This document shows positions 53,309-62,460 of a stretch of 64,000 nucleotides of DNA, one piece after another. The DNA comes from Ruminococcus flavefaciens (GTDB lineage: Bacteria; Bacillota; Clostridia; Oscillospirales; Ruminococcaceae). Below the pieces are notes generated by a model. The model saw only the letters and a list, made by a program, of their open reading frames with translations. It ran no database searches and was not told where the DNA came from. The translations under genes and the position numbers were made by a program. Every line of letters starts with the position of its first letter. Position 1 is the first letter of the stretch. The DNA lies in assembly GCF_900143025.1 (NCBI RefSeq), contig NZ_FRCT01000009.1, positions 1-64,000 of the forward strand. Direction: 5' to 3'.

Positions 53309-54923
53309 ATTCCTTACCGTATATCTCCTTGTATGCATCCCTTGTGCACATTACATATACATTGTAAGTATCGCATTTATCCTTGAATATCCTTCTGCCC
53401 TTTCCTACATATGCCACAGCGAGATAATCATCCTGCAATCCCAGTTCATCACATATAAATCCTGTTTCCTGAGGTCCGTCGCAGACCATTATGTAAGGTG
53501 CGCCTTCTGATCTCCACTTTTCAAGCACCTCTGCCTTTTCAGCTTCATCAGCCACTTTATGCGATATAAATGCCAGATCATAATTGAGATTATAGAAAAT
53601 ACTTCTGTCAAAATACGCATTTGCAGCTACGCTTGAAGCATTTACCATATAAATATCGCTCTTAGACCATGTTGTTAATATCTTCTTTTCTTCAAGTCCC
53701 TTATCCTTTATCCACTCTGCAATTGCAGGAGCAGGATCATAGGGCAGCTTTATTTCACGGTAAAAGCTAAGACTGTCCCAATATATATTTATTACCGAAA
53801 AGGCTGCTGCTGCGCCTATAATTATTTTCTTTGCAAAAGATGCAGACATTCCTGCTTTCTCCGCAAGTTCAGTGAATTCACTTATTTTTATCTGTTCTTT
53901 ATCCGATGCAGTCCACAGTATGAACAGCATATACATAAAGAAGATACCGAAATGATGCGGCATGATATGCAAAGATGTAAGAACGGCTATGAAAGCATAC
54001 GGTATGAAAAGCTCTGCGACCATGCGTCTTTTCTTGCAGATGACGAATAACGCCGCCCATATAAGCAATGATATTGCTCCTGCTGCAATGACCTCACCAA
54101 TGGGATTTACTTCCTGTCTCATGTACATAAGCTCAGAGGAGAATGAAGTAAACAGGTTTTCAGACGGTATAAGCAGCCAGCTGAACAGATAACATACAGG
54201 AAGACTGTGATAATTCGGGTTTACGGTCTGCTTTGCGGCAAATGTATCCGAATGAGGCATAATATCAGCTATCATAGTCATTGCAGCTGCAAAAAGCATC
54301 ACATAGCATACAAGCAGCTTTTTATTTGATATTATACCTGTACACATCTTCTTAATGCTGCGTTCTCTTATAGCCTCTCCCACCATATCTGCAACAACGA
54401 TACCGCCTGCAAATGCAATGCTATATGAATGAACTACGCACATGAATATCAGTGCCAGACAGTATCTCAGTGGCTTCTCATGCCTTTCCTTATAGCACAT
54501 CGCTGCCAGCAAGCACGAACAGGTCAGCATCATATACGGTCGGGATATCACGCTGTACTGATACAGCAGGAAAAAACTGAAAGGTATGACTGCTTTTGCC
54601 GCCCTGCTGAACGGCGAACGGAACTGTATCAGCAGCACAACAGCTTCAACAAATATGAAATTCACCGACTTTATGGCTGCTTCAAACGACAGTCCCAGAG
54701 ATGCGGCACATTTTAACAGTATATGCCACATAGGAGGGTGACCTTCATAGTGTGTCCAGTACATCAGCACATCATGCCATGATGAGTCTCTTGCAAGCAG
54801 ATAAGCCTGCGCTTCGTCGAACCACGGCTCGTGGCAGTACAGTCCGATTATCGTCAAAGCAGACACAACAACTGTGATAATGACCGATATCATGATATCG
54901 GTCTTTTTATTCTTTGAAACCAT
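53289..54923 (-). CDS. GT-C-type membrane glycosyltransferase-like protein
   Basis: The 544-aa protein has about eleven hydrophobic helices. The first external loop carries PWFDEAQAYLLARDSSW, matching the Asp/Glu loop of GT39/GT83-like (PMT or ArnT-type) enzymes that use polyprenyl-phosphate sugars. A soluble domain of about 120 residues ends the protein. The acceptor is unknown. It lies 14 bp after the AraC gene, suggesting co-transcription. Confidence 0.78.
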   Translation of the reverse strand: MVSKNKKTDIMISVIITVVVSALTIIGLYCHEPWFDEAQAYLLARDSSWHDVLMYWTHYEGHPPMWHILLKCAASLGLSFEAAIKSVNFIFVEAVVLLIQFRSPFSRAAKAVIPFSFFLLYQYSVISRPYMMLTCSCLLAAMCYKERHEKPLRYCLALIFMCVVHSYSIAFAGGIVVADMVGEAIRERSIKKMCTGIISNKKLLVCYVMLFAAAMTMIADIMPHSDTFAAKQTVNPNYHSLPVCYLFSWLLIPSENLFTSFSSELMYMRQEVNPIGEVIAAGAISLLIWAALFVICKKRRMVAELFIPYAFIAVLTSLHIMPHHFGIFFMYMLFILWTASDKEQIKISEFTELAEKAGMSASFAKKIIIGAAAAFSVINIYWDSLSFYREIKLPYDPAPAIAEWIKDKGLEEKKILTTWSKSDIYMVNASSVAANAYFDRSIFYNLNYDLAFISHKVADEAEKAEVLEKWRSEGAPYIMVCDGPQETGFICDELGLQDDYLAVAYVGKGRRIFKDKCDTYNVYVMCTRDAYKEIYGKEYEVSTY

Positions 54924-54937
54924 TTATTCGCACCTCG

Positions 54938-55690
54938 TTATTTATTCTGTTCCATTACGTCCAGATAATGAAGCTCTCTGAACTTTTTCGGAGTAATGCC
55001 GTTTATCTTCTTGAATACGCTTATGAATGCACTCTGTGATGAAAAACCAAGAGCAAGCGAGATCTCAAGGCATGAAAAATCAGAATATCTCAGCAGATTT
55101 TCAGCTGTCGATACCTTTGCCTGTATTATGAAGCTTTTTATGCTCATTCCCTTTTCCTTTGAAAAGAGCTTTGAAAGATACGACGGATTAAGCCCCACAT
55201 GAGCCGCAAGCAGCGTAAGTGTCAGTTCCTCGTGGAGATGCTCATATATATAATCTATACACTTCCTGACATGGATAGATATTACATTTTCCTTTTTTAG
55301 TGTACGCATACGCTCGGTAAAATCAAGCTGCATCTCTCCGAGCAGGTCGATTATCCTGTCCACATCATTCAGCTTATCCGCACGCTGTATAAATATATCG
55401 CTGAGGGTATAGGCTGTATTATGGTCCATACCGCCCTCGATGCAAAATCTTGCTACAAGTGCGACTGCGGTAACAAAATGATACATTACATTTCTGACAG
55501 GGTCGTTTGAAAGCGTACCCTTTCCCTCAAAAAAATTCCTGCGTATGATCTCGAACCTCTTTTTTATACCTTCAATATCTCCTGCCTGAACCATTCTGTA
55601 GGCGCTCAGCTCTCTCTCAAAGGGACTTCGCATAAAGCCATCGTTTTTTTGTATATAAAGCCTGTAATTCAGATCGCGGTCAGTTTTCAT
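54938..55690 (-). CDS. AraC-family transcription regulator
   Basis: The 250-aa protein has a C-terminal double HTH of AraC type: LTLTLLAAHVGLNPSYLSKLFSKEKGMSIKSFI and ISLALGFSSQSAFISVFKKINGITPKKFR. The N-terminal about 140 residues form a sensor domain without a recognised ligand. ATG 55690 follows GGGGGAAAG, so the longer frame is rejected. It is divergent from the MATE exporter gene, which is a possible target. Confidence 0.9.
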   Translation of the reverse strand: MKTDRDLNYRLYIQKNDGFMRSPFERELSAYRMVQAGDIEGIKKRFEIIRRNFFEGKGTLSNDPVRNVMYHFVTAVALVARFCIEGGMDHNTAYTLSDIFIQRADKLNDVDRIIDLLGEMQLDFTERMRTLKKENVISIHVRKCIDYIYEHLHEELTLTLLAAHVGLNPSYLSKLFSKEKGMSIKSFIIQAKVSTAENLLRYSDFSCLEISLALGFSSQSAFISVFKKINGITPKKFRELHYLDVMEQNK

Positions 55691-55868
55691 AAGCTTTCCC
55701 CCAATGCAAAAATTGCTGCCATTTTCCATTATTTGCTGTAATTCTATTATATCCTATTTTTGATACAAATGCAATATTTCTGATATAATTTATTTTTCTG
55801 TTCGACTATAATAAACACAATGAATAACAAACACAAACAACGTGATATTACTGTAAAGGAGGAGTTTT
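55691..55868. promoter_or_regulatory. Divergent promoter region of the AraC and MATE genes
   Basis: It is A+T-rich, with promoter-like TATAAT near 55784 and 55808. No clear palindrome was found. Confidence 0.35.
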
Positions 55869-57233
55869 ATGGCTAAAGCGAATGATCTTACCCAGGGCAG
55901 GGTAACAGGACTTATACTTAAATTCTATTTTCCTATGCTGCTCACAAATATGCTTCAGCAGCTTTACACTATAGCTGATACAGCTATAGTCGGAAAAGGA
56001 CTTGGTGACAACGCACTTGCAGCAGTCGGTAATATGTCCTCCCTTACATTTCTTATATTCGGCTTTTCAATGGGACTTGCCAACGGATTTTCAGTCATTA
56101 TCGCCCAGAGCTTCGGCGCAAAGGACTATTCCAAGCTCAGACGCTCTGTCGCTTCATCGGCAATGCTGTGCTTTATGATAGGAATTGCTCTTACGGCAGT
56201 AAGCACCTCCTTCCTCAGGCCAATACTCCACCTTCTGAGAACTGACGAAGCCATAATGCATGACGGTCTTGTATACGGCTACTTTATATTCGGCGGACTT
56301 ATAGCGACTATAACCTATAATCTCTGTTCATGCATACTCCGCGCTCTCGGCGACAGCAAGACTCCGTTCATTGCTATAATAATATCCAGCATAGTCAATA
56401 TCTTCCTTGACAGCTTCTTTATCTTCGTCCTGAAAACAGGTGTTGAGGGAGCAGCTATAGCTACAATATTCTCGCAGATTATGTCAGCCTTCATATGCTG
56501 GCTGAGGATACGCAAAATAGAGGAGCTCAACATTTCAAAAGAAGATTTCCGCGGCAACCGCAAGCTTTACGGCGAGCTTTTCAAAAACGGTCTCCCAATG
56601 GCATTCATGAATTCTATCACAGCAATTGGCTGTATGGTAATACAGTATTTCGTAAACGGTCTCGGAGTTGCTTATACCACAGCTTACTCCGCTTGCAGCA
56701 AATTTCTCAATCTCTTTATGCAGCCCGCCTGCACAGCAGGATTTACAATGTCATCATTCACCAGCCAGAATTACGGTGCAAGGAAATTTGACCGTATCCG
56801 TGAAGGGCTCCATGTATGCCTCACTATCACAACTATCTCCTATGTTGTGCTTGGCTCGGTAATGGTATTCTTCCCCGAAGCACTTGCAAGACTCATGGTA
56901 AACGGCACAGAGCCTGTTGCTATCGCAAAGACATATCTCCCTGTATGCGGAATATTCCTCTTTGCAGTTGATTACCTCTTTGTATTCAGAAACGGCTGTC
57001 AGGGCTTCGGAAAACCTTTCGTCCCCATGATATCGGGTATACTCGAAATGGCACTGAGAATAGCAGTCATCGCGCTCTTTATCTCAACATTGGGCTTCAG
57101 AGCTACGGCATATGCCGAGGCTTCCGCATGGATAGGAGCAATGATACTTAATATGACTGCATTTGAGCATACTCTCAGGAAAAATCTCGCAAAACCTGTT
57201 TTACACAGGAAAGAGATGAAAACAGTTGCATGA
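55869..57233 (+). CDS. MATE-family multidrug/cation efflux transporter
   Basis: The 454-aa protein has twelve hydrophobic helices. Its N-terminal half shows LILKFYFPMLLTNMLQQLYTIADTAIVGKGLGDNALAAVG, typical of the NorM/DinF superfamily. It exports compounds using Na+ or H+. AAAGGAGG precedes ATG 55869. Its divergent AraC neighbour suggests inducible control. A specific drug cannot be assigned. Confidence 0.93.
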   Translation: MAKANDLTQGRVTGLILKFYFPMLLTNMLQQLYTIADTAIVGKGLGDNALAAVGNMSSLTFLIFGFSMGLANGFSVIIAQSFGAKDYSKLRRSVASSAMLCFMIGIALTAVSTSFLRPILHLLRTDEAIMHDGLVYGYFIFGGLIATITYNLCSCILRALGDSKTPFIAIIISSIVNIFLDSFFIFVLKTGVEGAAIATIFSQIMSAFICWLRIRKIEELNISKEDFRGNRKLYGELFKNGLPMAFMNSITAIGCMVIQYFVNGLGVAYTTAYSACSKFLNLFMQPACTAGFTMSSFTSQNYGARKFDRIREGLHVCLTITTISYVVLGSVMVFFPEALARLMVNGTEPVAIAKTYLPVCGIFLFAVDYLFVFRNGCQGFGKPFVPMISGILEMALRIAVIALFISTLGFRATAYAEASAWIGAMILNMTAFEHTLRKNLAKPVLHRKEMKTVA

Positions 57234-57330
57234 TCCCAGACTGGTTTATCAGTCGAACATATACACCCAATCACTTCCTCACTCAGCTGTCTGCACCTCA
57301 TCTTGCAGACAGCACTTTTTTTGCAAAAAA

Positions 57331-57357
57331 CAGCCCCTCGTTTTCACGAAGGGCTGT
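57331..57357 (-). terminator. Terminator of the sigma/anti-sigma operon
   Basis: CAGCCC-CTCG/CGAA-GGGCTG stem; on the minus strand TTTTTTGC follows. The MATE gene on the opposite strand may also end here. Confidence 0.75.
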
Positions 57358-57412
57358 ATCCGAACTTTCTTTTGCAATTCAGCTTAAACGTCAGCGAGTT
57401 TCCGCAAGCTGA

Positions 57413-58957
57413 TCATTGATCTTTTTCTTTTATTTTTGGTGCTTCATATATTCTCCCAGCTTTTTCTGCCTGACTCTCTATCTCACGCATTATTTCTTCA
57501 TTAATTTTATCATTGTCAGCAGCTTTTTCCTGTTCGGACGCTGTTTTCTCCACATACTCCGTATTATAGCCTATGTCGGTTCTGCGTATCTTTATAATAT
57601 CGTCTGAGTCATTTATTTTGATATTAATAGTCGGATCACTGAATGATGAATACGTGAGGAAATTTAATGCAGAAATATATATTCTCAGGCTTTTCTTTGC
57701 ATCAACATCGGCAGGAGCATAGATATCATAATTGCTGATATGAATTGTATCATCATCGTATGACTTAAATTCACTGTAATCAGAAGTATCTAACGTAAAA
57801 GCTTCATTACTATCAATAGTATCAAAGGTATCGATCTGATAATCACCATTTGGCTTATAATCTATTTCCAGATGATCTGTACCGTCCTTTAATAAGCTTT
57901 CACCTGCATGATAATATGGCATATAATAGCTTGGCGGAATGGCTTCTGATTTCGCATTATCAGCTGAGAAATAATCCTTACATCTAAACAGCGAGTGACT
58001 TTCCTCGGGCATTGCCGATGAACAATCAAAACTAAGAGATCTCTTCCAGAGCTTTTCAGACCCGGGAACAGAAACTGCTTCACCATCACCATTGCTGTAA
58101 CGATAGCCCCTGATGTCATAATAATATACTCCGCTGTTATCATTAGCCAATTTGTTATAAATAACATCGGCAGTAAGCTTCATTACATCATCATTGAGCT
58201 TGAAGACCTCTTTTATGCTGTAAGATGCTAAAAACACTGCTTTTCCGTCATTATCCATTACAGCGTCTGCTTTGCTGCTTGTAAACCAACTGCTTATAGC
58301 CGATCGTGTATCATTGTCCGAATCATAAAATCCGCTCTCAAAGTCGATGCTGCTCACTTCTTCATCGCTGAACTTCGCCTTTGAATCAGCAGCTGCAAGG
58401 ATATTTCCCGAATTATAATCGCCTTTATATTCCACAGCATATATCTGATTGGTTGGATAGTCATGTATCATTCTGACATAAACACGTACATTGATACCGT
58501 CCTTATCCATTTCGTCAAAGGGACAATTATAAAAAGGTGTAACAAGAACGTCCTTTTCAATATAATCCTTCAGCGTCATATCATATATCTTATATGTGTG
58601 TTCATTTGTTTCCGTTGATATTTCCGCCAATATGGATCTGTACTGGTTATTGTTATCACCGCCGATATTAGAAAGAAATTCCTGTACAAAAGCCGTTTTT
58701 GGAAGTATCCCCACAAACAGCACTATTGCAGCCGCAGCAGCTGTCCATTTAAGCACAGGCACTGTTTTTCGTCTGCCTGTAACGTTTTCAAGGTCACTTA
58801 CGGTAAACTCGCTGTCGGAAAAATCCGAATCTTTCTCAGGAAAAGCTCTTGCAGAGATCTTGTCGAAGCAGTCTACAGAGGACGAAAGCTCGTTCATCCT
58901 GTCCTTCAGAAGCTGTTCAAATTCCTGATCTCCAACTATATCATTTTTCTTTTTCAC
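57413..58957 (-). CDS. Membrane protein, probable anti-sigma factor
   Basis: The 514-aa protein has an N-terminal cytoplasmic region of about 65 residues, one membrane helix (about 68-86, VLKWTAAAAAIVLFVGILP) and a large external domain of about 420 residues. This is the layout of the DUF4179-type anti-sigma proteins. It overlaps the sigma factor gene by 4 bp. It would hold the sigma factor at the membrane until an envelope signal is sensed. The external domain has no named family. Confidence 0.75.
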   Translation of the reverse strand: MKKKNDIVGDQEFEQLLKDRMNELSSSVDCFDKISARAFPEKDSDFSDSEFTVSDLENVTGRRKTVPVLKWTAAAAAIVLFVGILPKTAFVQEFLSNIGGDNNNQYRSILAEISTETNEHTYKIYDMTLKDYIEKDVLVTPFYNCPFDEMDKDGINVRVYVRMIHDYPTNQIYAVEYKGDYNSGNILAAADSKAKFSDEEVSSIDFESGFYDSDNDTRSAISSWFTSSKADAVMDNDGKAVFLASYSIKEVFKLNDDVMKLTADVIYNKLANDNSGVYYYDIRGYRYSNGDGEAVSVPGSEKLWKRSLSFDCSSAMPEESHSLFRCKDYFSADNAKSEAIPPSYYMPYYHAGESLLKDGTDHLEIDYKPNGDYQIDTFDTIDSNEAFTLDTSDYSEFKSYDDDTIHISNYDIYAPADVDAKKSLRIYISALNFLTYSSFSDPTINIKINDSDDIIKIRRTDIGYNTEYVEKTASEQEKAADNDKINEEIMREIESQAEKAGRIYEAPKIKEKDQ

Positions 58958-59547
58958 TGATCTTCACCTGCCTTTTCCTGTAAAATGGATATTGCTTTTT
59001 TGTACCTTGATTTTGCCGTAGTTTCGGGACATTTCATTACCTGTGCTATCTGCTTGAAGGTAAGCTCCGCACAGCATTTCAGGATAACGGTCTCTCTTTG
59101 CTTATCATTTAAATACTTCAGAAGCTGATTTATATAAATACTGTCCTCGACAGTTTTTTCTGCCTCGCCGTAGCTTTGAATAATAAAATTCGTTATCTCT
59201 TTTTTATACCTTCGGCGAAGTTCAAATGCAACGTTGCGAGCTATTGTGATTATAAAACCCTTGCCGTCCCCTTTTCTTGCAGAAAAACGTTTTACCTGCG
59301 TAAGCCTGACAAAAGTTTCGGTAACGCAGTCCTCAGCAAGATGATAGTCAGAGGTTATACCGAATGCAACGGCAAATACCATATCCTTGAACATGACGTA
59401 AAGCTTGCTTAGGCTATCCTTCGATGTCCTGCAGCTCATTATAAGTTCATTTACAGTATTATCCGCTTCGGGCGATGTTTTTTTCTTAGTAAAAGAAGTA
59501 AGAATTGTTCCGTCACCTCCGCTGAAATAATTCGTATCGGCATTCAT
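58954..59547 (-). CDS. ECF-type RNA polymerase sigma factor
   Basis: The 197-aa protein has sigma-70 region 2 (LYVMFKDMVFAVAFGITSDYHLAEDCVTETFVRL) and region 4 (LNDKQRETVILKCCAELTFKQIAQVMKCPETTAKSRYKKAI). The ATG 59547 follows AAGGAGTGAT; the longer frame from 59598 lacks a site. It is paired with a membrane anti-sigma protein, so it probably answers an envelope signal. Autoregulation is likely but the -35/-10 set was not identified with certainty. Confidence 0.9.
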   Translation of the reverse strand: MNADTNYFSGGDGTILTSFTKKKTSPEADNTVNELIMSCRTSKDSLSKLYVMFKDMVFAVAFGITSDYHLAEDCVTETFVRLTQVKRFSARKGDGKGFIITIARNVAFELRRRYKKEITNFIIQSYGEAEKTVEDSIYINQLLKYLNDKQRETVILKCCAELTFKQIAQVMKCPETTAKSRYKKAISILQEKAGEDQ

Positions 59548-59845
59548 TATATCACTCCTTTCGGTTTCAGAGGCAGGGGCATTCTCCCCGACTTGCAAGC
59601 TCCTCTGAAGCTCCTATGAAAGCTTTCACCTATAAGTGATTTCAGATGCCAAAAAAGACGAAAAAAGCTGAAAAAAATTTTTTATATGTTAGTATTCTGA
59701 AACTATAAAGGAATTTGCCTGTTTTACGTGATTTTTCGATATAAAAACAGGCTTTTTCCGTTAACCGCAGTTAACAATATAGTATCCATGATACAGAAAT
59801 TATATCACCTATCGAAAAAAATTGCAATAAAAACTGCTCAGACTA
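59548..59845. other. Intergenic region with an unassigned hairpin terminator
   Basis: Its main element is GCCTGTTTT (59717-59725) and AAAACAGGC (59744-59752) followed by TTTTT on the plus strand, where no gene ends. GTTAAC-CGCA-GTTAAC is at 59760-59775. No frame of interest was found; a short RNA ending at 59757 is possible. Confidence 0.35.
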
Positions 59846-59902
59846 TTGACAAATACGTTTTTTTATGATATATTAAACATATGAACAAGTATTCATATGT
59901 TT
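59846..59902 (+). promoter_or_regulatory. Metal-ATPase promoter with ArsR/SmtB-type operator
   Basis: TTGACA (59846-59851) and TATATT (59869-59874) have 17-bp spacing. AAACATATGAA (59875-59885) and TTCATATGTTT (59892-59902) form perfect 11-bp arms around CAAGTA. The ATATGAAC-N-TTCATAT core is the classic ArsR/SmtB zinc or cadmium operator. The operator covers the predicted transcription start. Confidence 0.8.
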
Positions 59903-59919
59903 GAAAGGACGGTGACCAT

Positions 59920-62274
59920 ATGGAGAAGGTATTTTCCATATCAAATCTTGATTGCGCCCATTGCGGTGCAAAGATTGAGGAAGCTATCAACAAGCTTGAG
60001 GGTATTGAGTCCGCTGTTTTAAACTTCCCCATGAAAAAGTTCAAAATAAAGGGTGAACTTACCGATGAACTTATCACTGAAATAAACAGAATCGCATCTT
60101 CAATAGAAGCAGGTGTAATCATCTCCCCTATTGAAAAAGGAAAAAAATCACATTCACATCATCACCATGAGCACGAGCATCATCATCACCACGATGAGGA
60201 GTGCGGCTGCGGTCACGACCATGAACACGAGCATCATCATCACCACGATGAGGAGTGCGGCTGCGGTCACGACCATGAGCATGAACATCATCACCACGAC
60301 GAGGAGTGCGGCTGCGGTCACGACCATGAACACGAACATCACCACCACCACGATGAGGAATGCGGCTGCGGTCACGAACACGAGCACGAACATCACCACG
60401 AACATTCTCATGAGCATACTCACGAAAGCGGTGAAATGTCACATGAAATAATATCTCTTATAATAGGTGTAGTTCTTTTTGCAGCAGCTGTTATCAGCGG
60501 AAAGCTCATTGATATAAAGCCGCTGACTATCGGTCTTTATGTGGCAGCTTATCTCATACTTGGATTCAATGTGCTGAAAGCCACCTTCAAAAACCTTAAA
60601 AACAAGAATTTTTTTGATGAAAACTTCCTTATGACAATTGCCACTATCGGCGCATTTGCACTTGGTGAATACGCAGAGGCTGTCGGAGTTGTACTATTCT
60701 TCCGTATAGGCGAGCTTTTTGAGGATTATGCAGTATCACGCAGCCGCAAGGCAATAACAGATGTTGCAGCATTTAAGGTCAAGGAAGCTGATGTGCTCAT
60801 AGACGGTGAATTCAGACGAGTTGATGCAGATGACATAAATGTTGGCGATATCCTCCGCATAAAGCCAGGAGAAAGAATAGCTGCTGACGGTATCGTTGAA
60901 TCAGGCGAATCAAGAATAGATACCTCCGCAGTAAACGGAGAGCCTGTACCGCTGACGGTCCGCATCGGTGATAAAATACACTCAGGCTGCATAAACCTTT
61001 CAGAAACGATCACGCTGAAGGCTACAGCCGCTGCCGATGACTCTATGATAGCTAAAATCGCTCAGGCTGTTGAGGACGCATCTGCAACAAAGCCACATAT
61101 AGACCGTTTTATCACACGCTTTGCAAAGGTATATACACCTATTGTTATCGCAATAGCACTTCTTACGGCGATAGTCCCCTCTCTTATCACAGGCGACTGG
61201 AGCAAATGGGTATATTCCGCACTGACATTCCTTGTAATCAGCTGTCCCTGCGCACTTGTCCTCAGCGTACCACTTGCATATTTCTCAGGCATAGGTGCAG
61301 CTTCAAAGCTCGGTATACTTTTCAAGGGCGGAAACGCTATAGAAGCACTTGGCAAGGTAAAGGCTATTGCCTTTGACAAAACAGGTACACTCACAAACGG
61401 AAACTTTACCGTAACAGAAATAAAAACATACGGCAGCATGGATCACGATCAGCTTCTTTCCGTATGCGGAAGCTGCGAACAATACTCCACTCACCCTGTT
61501 GCAGAGAGTATCGTTGAATACTGCCGCCGCAATGGTGCAGAGCTTAAAGAAGCAGAACGCTCCGGAGAGATCGCAGGCCGCGGAGTTTCTGCAGTGATAA
61601 GCGGCAAAAACGTACTTTGCGGAAATGAAAAGCTTATGTCCGAGAACAATATCGCAATCAATGATAAAGATGATCCTCTCGGAAGCGTAGTTTATATCGC
61701 AATAGACGGCAGTATCGAAGGCAGGATAATCGTTTCGGATACCGTAAAGAAAACATCAGCTGAAGCGATCAGTAAGCTCAACGCTATGGGAGTCAGAACA
61801 GCGATGCTCACAGGCGATAAGTCCGAAAATGCCGCTGCAATTGCAAAACAGCTTGGTATCGGCTACGGAAAGGGCGACCTTCTCCCCGACGGCAAACTCA
61901 GAGAGATCGAAACTATCCGCAAAGAATACGGTGCAGTTATGTTCGTAGGCGACGGCTTCAACGACGGTCCTGTACTTGCAGGCGCAGATGTAGGCGGAGC
62001 AATGCACAGCGGCTCCGATCTTGCACTTGAAGCTTCCGACGCAATATTTATGAATTCCGAGCCCGACGCAGTAGTCAAGGCAAAGAGAATATCCGACAAG
62101 ACTATGCGCATCTCTATGGAAAACATCATCTTTGCTCTTGCTGTAAAGGCTGCTGTCCTCATACTCGGACTTATCGGACACCCTAATATGTGGCTGGCAG
62201 TATTTGCAGATTCAGGCACAGCAATGCTGCTTATCCTTAATTCTATCAGAGTTCTTAAAACAAAAAATTACTGA
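59920..62274 (+). CDS. Zn/Cd/Pb-type P1B ATPase with His-rich repeats
   Basis: The 784-aa exporter has an N-terminal HMA domain with DCAHC metal-binding Cys (11-15), then a His-rich region (77-172) with four near-identical units around HHHHHDEECGCGHDHEHE. The P-type ATPase core follows with the CPC motif (SCPCAL) of the metal site, phospho-Asp486 in DKTGTLTNG, and GDGFNDGP. A CPC motif with DCxxC and His-rich segment fits Zn(II)/Cd(II) export (ZntA/CadA group). It lies behind an ArsR-type operator, and CobW genes follow on the opposite strand. Confidence 0.93.
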   Translation: MEKVFSISNLDCAHCGAKIEEAINKLEGIESAVLNFPMKKFKIKGELTDELITEINRIASSIEAGVIISPIEKGKKSHSHHHHEHEHHHHHDEECGCGHDHEHEHHHHHDEECGCGHDHEHEHHHHDEECGCGHDHEHEHHHHHDEECGCGHEHEHEHHHEHSHEHTHESGEMSHEIISLIIGVVLFAAAVISGKLIDIKPLTIGLYVAAYLILGFNVLKATFKNLKNKNFFDENFLMTIATIGAFALGEYAEAVGVVLFFRIGELFEDYAVSRSRKAITDVAAFKVKEADVLIDGEFRRVDADDINVGDILRIKPGERIAADGIVESGESRIDTSAVNGEPVPLTVRIGDKIHSGCINLSETITLKATAAADDSMIAKIAQAVEDASATKPHIDRFITRFAKVYTPIVIAIALLTAIVPSLITGDWSKWVYSALTFLVISCPCALVLSVPLAYFSGIGAASKLGILFKGGNAIEALGKVKAIAFDKTGTLTNGNFTVTEIKTYGSMDHDQLLSVCGSCEQYSTHPVAESIVEYCRRNGAELKEAERSGEIAGRGVSAVISGKNVLCGNEKLMSENNIAINDKDDPLGSVVYIAIDGSIEGRIIVSDTVKKTSAEAISKLNAMGVRTAMLTGDKSENAAAIAKQLGIGYGKGDLLPDGKLREIETIRKEYGAVMFVGDGFNDGPVLAGADVGGAMHSGSDLALEASDAIFMNSEPDAVVKAKRISDKTMRISMENIIFALAVKAAVLILGLIGHPNMWLAVFADSGTAMLLILNSIRVLKTKNY
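60172..60390 (+). repeat. Four tandem 51-54 bp repeats encoding His/Cys-rich units
   Basis: Each unit encodes HEHEHHHHHDEECGCGHD, about 18 residues. The third unit lacks one His codon. The near identity at the DNA level suggests recent expansion by slippage or unequal recombination. The unit number may vary between strains. Confidence 0.85.
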
Positions 62275-62428
62275 TGCTATAACATTCAGAACCTACGAAT
62301 TCAGTGAACTCATAGTAAAAGATCAACAGTATTTTGTTCAAAGAAAGACAAAATAAGCATTTTAGATATAATCTTTCAAGTTATTGACACATATTTCAAC
62401 ACTATGTTGAAAGTGCAGTTAAAAAGTA

Positions 62429-62456
62429 ATGCTCCCTTTTAAAGGGAGCATTTTTA
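62429..62456. terminator. Bidirectional terminator between the metal ATPase and CobW genes
   Basis: ATGCTCCCTTT-TAA-AAGGGAGCAT has a 10-bp stem followed by TTTTTATTTAT. It lies next to the minus-strand CobW stop and about 150 bp after the ATPase stop. Confidence 0.8.
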
Positions 62457-62460
62457 TTTA

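Noticed and set aside
60172..60390. CRISPR array
   Set aside because: The repeats are contiguous, in frame and encode protein; there are no unique spacers. The three 11-bp units near the island ends are likewise too short and have no spacers.
60128..60451. Alternative frames on both strands with repeated Thr/Met, Arg/Asp or Val patterns
   Set aside because: These are translations of the His-codon repeats in wrong frames; the HMA-P-ATPase frame is continuous through the region.
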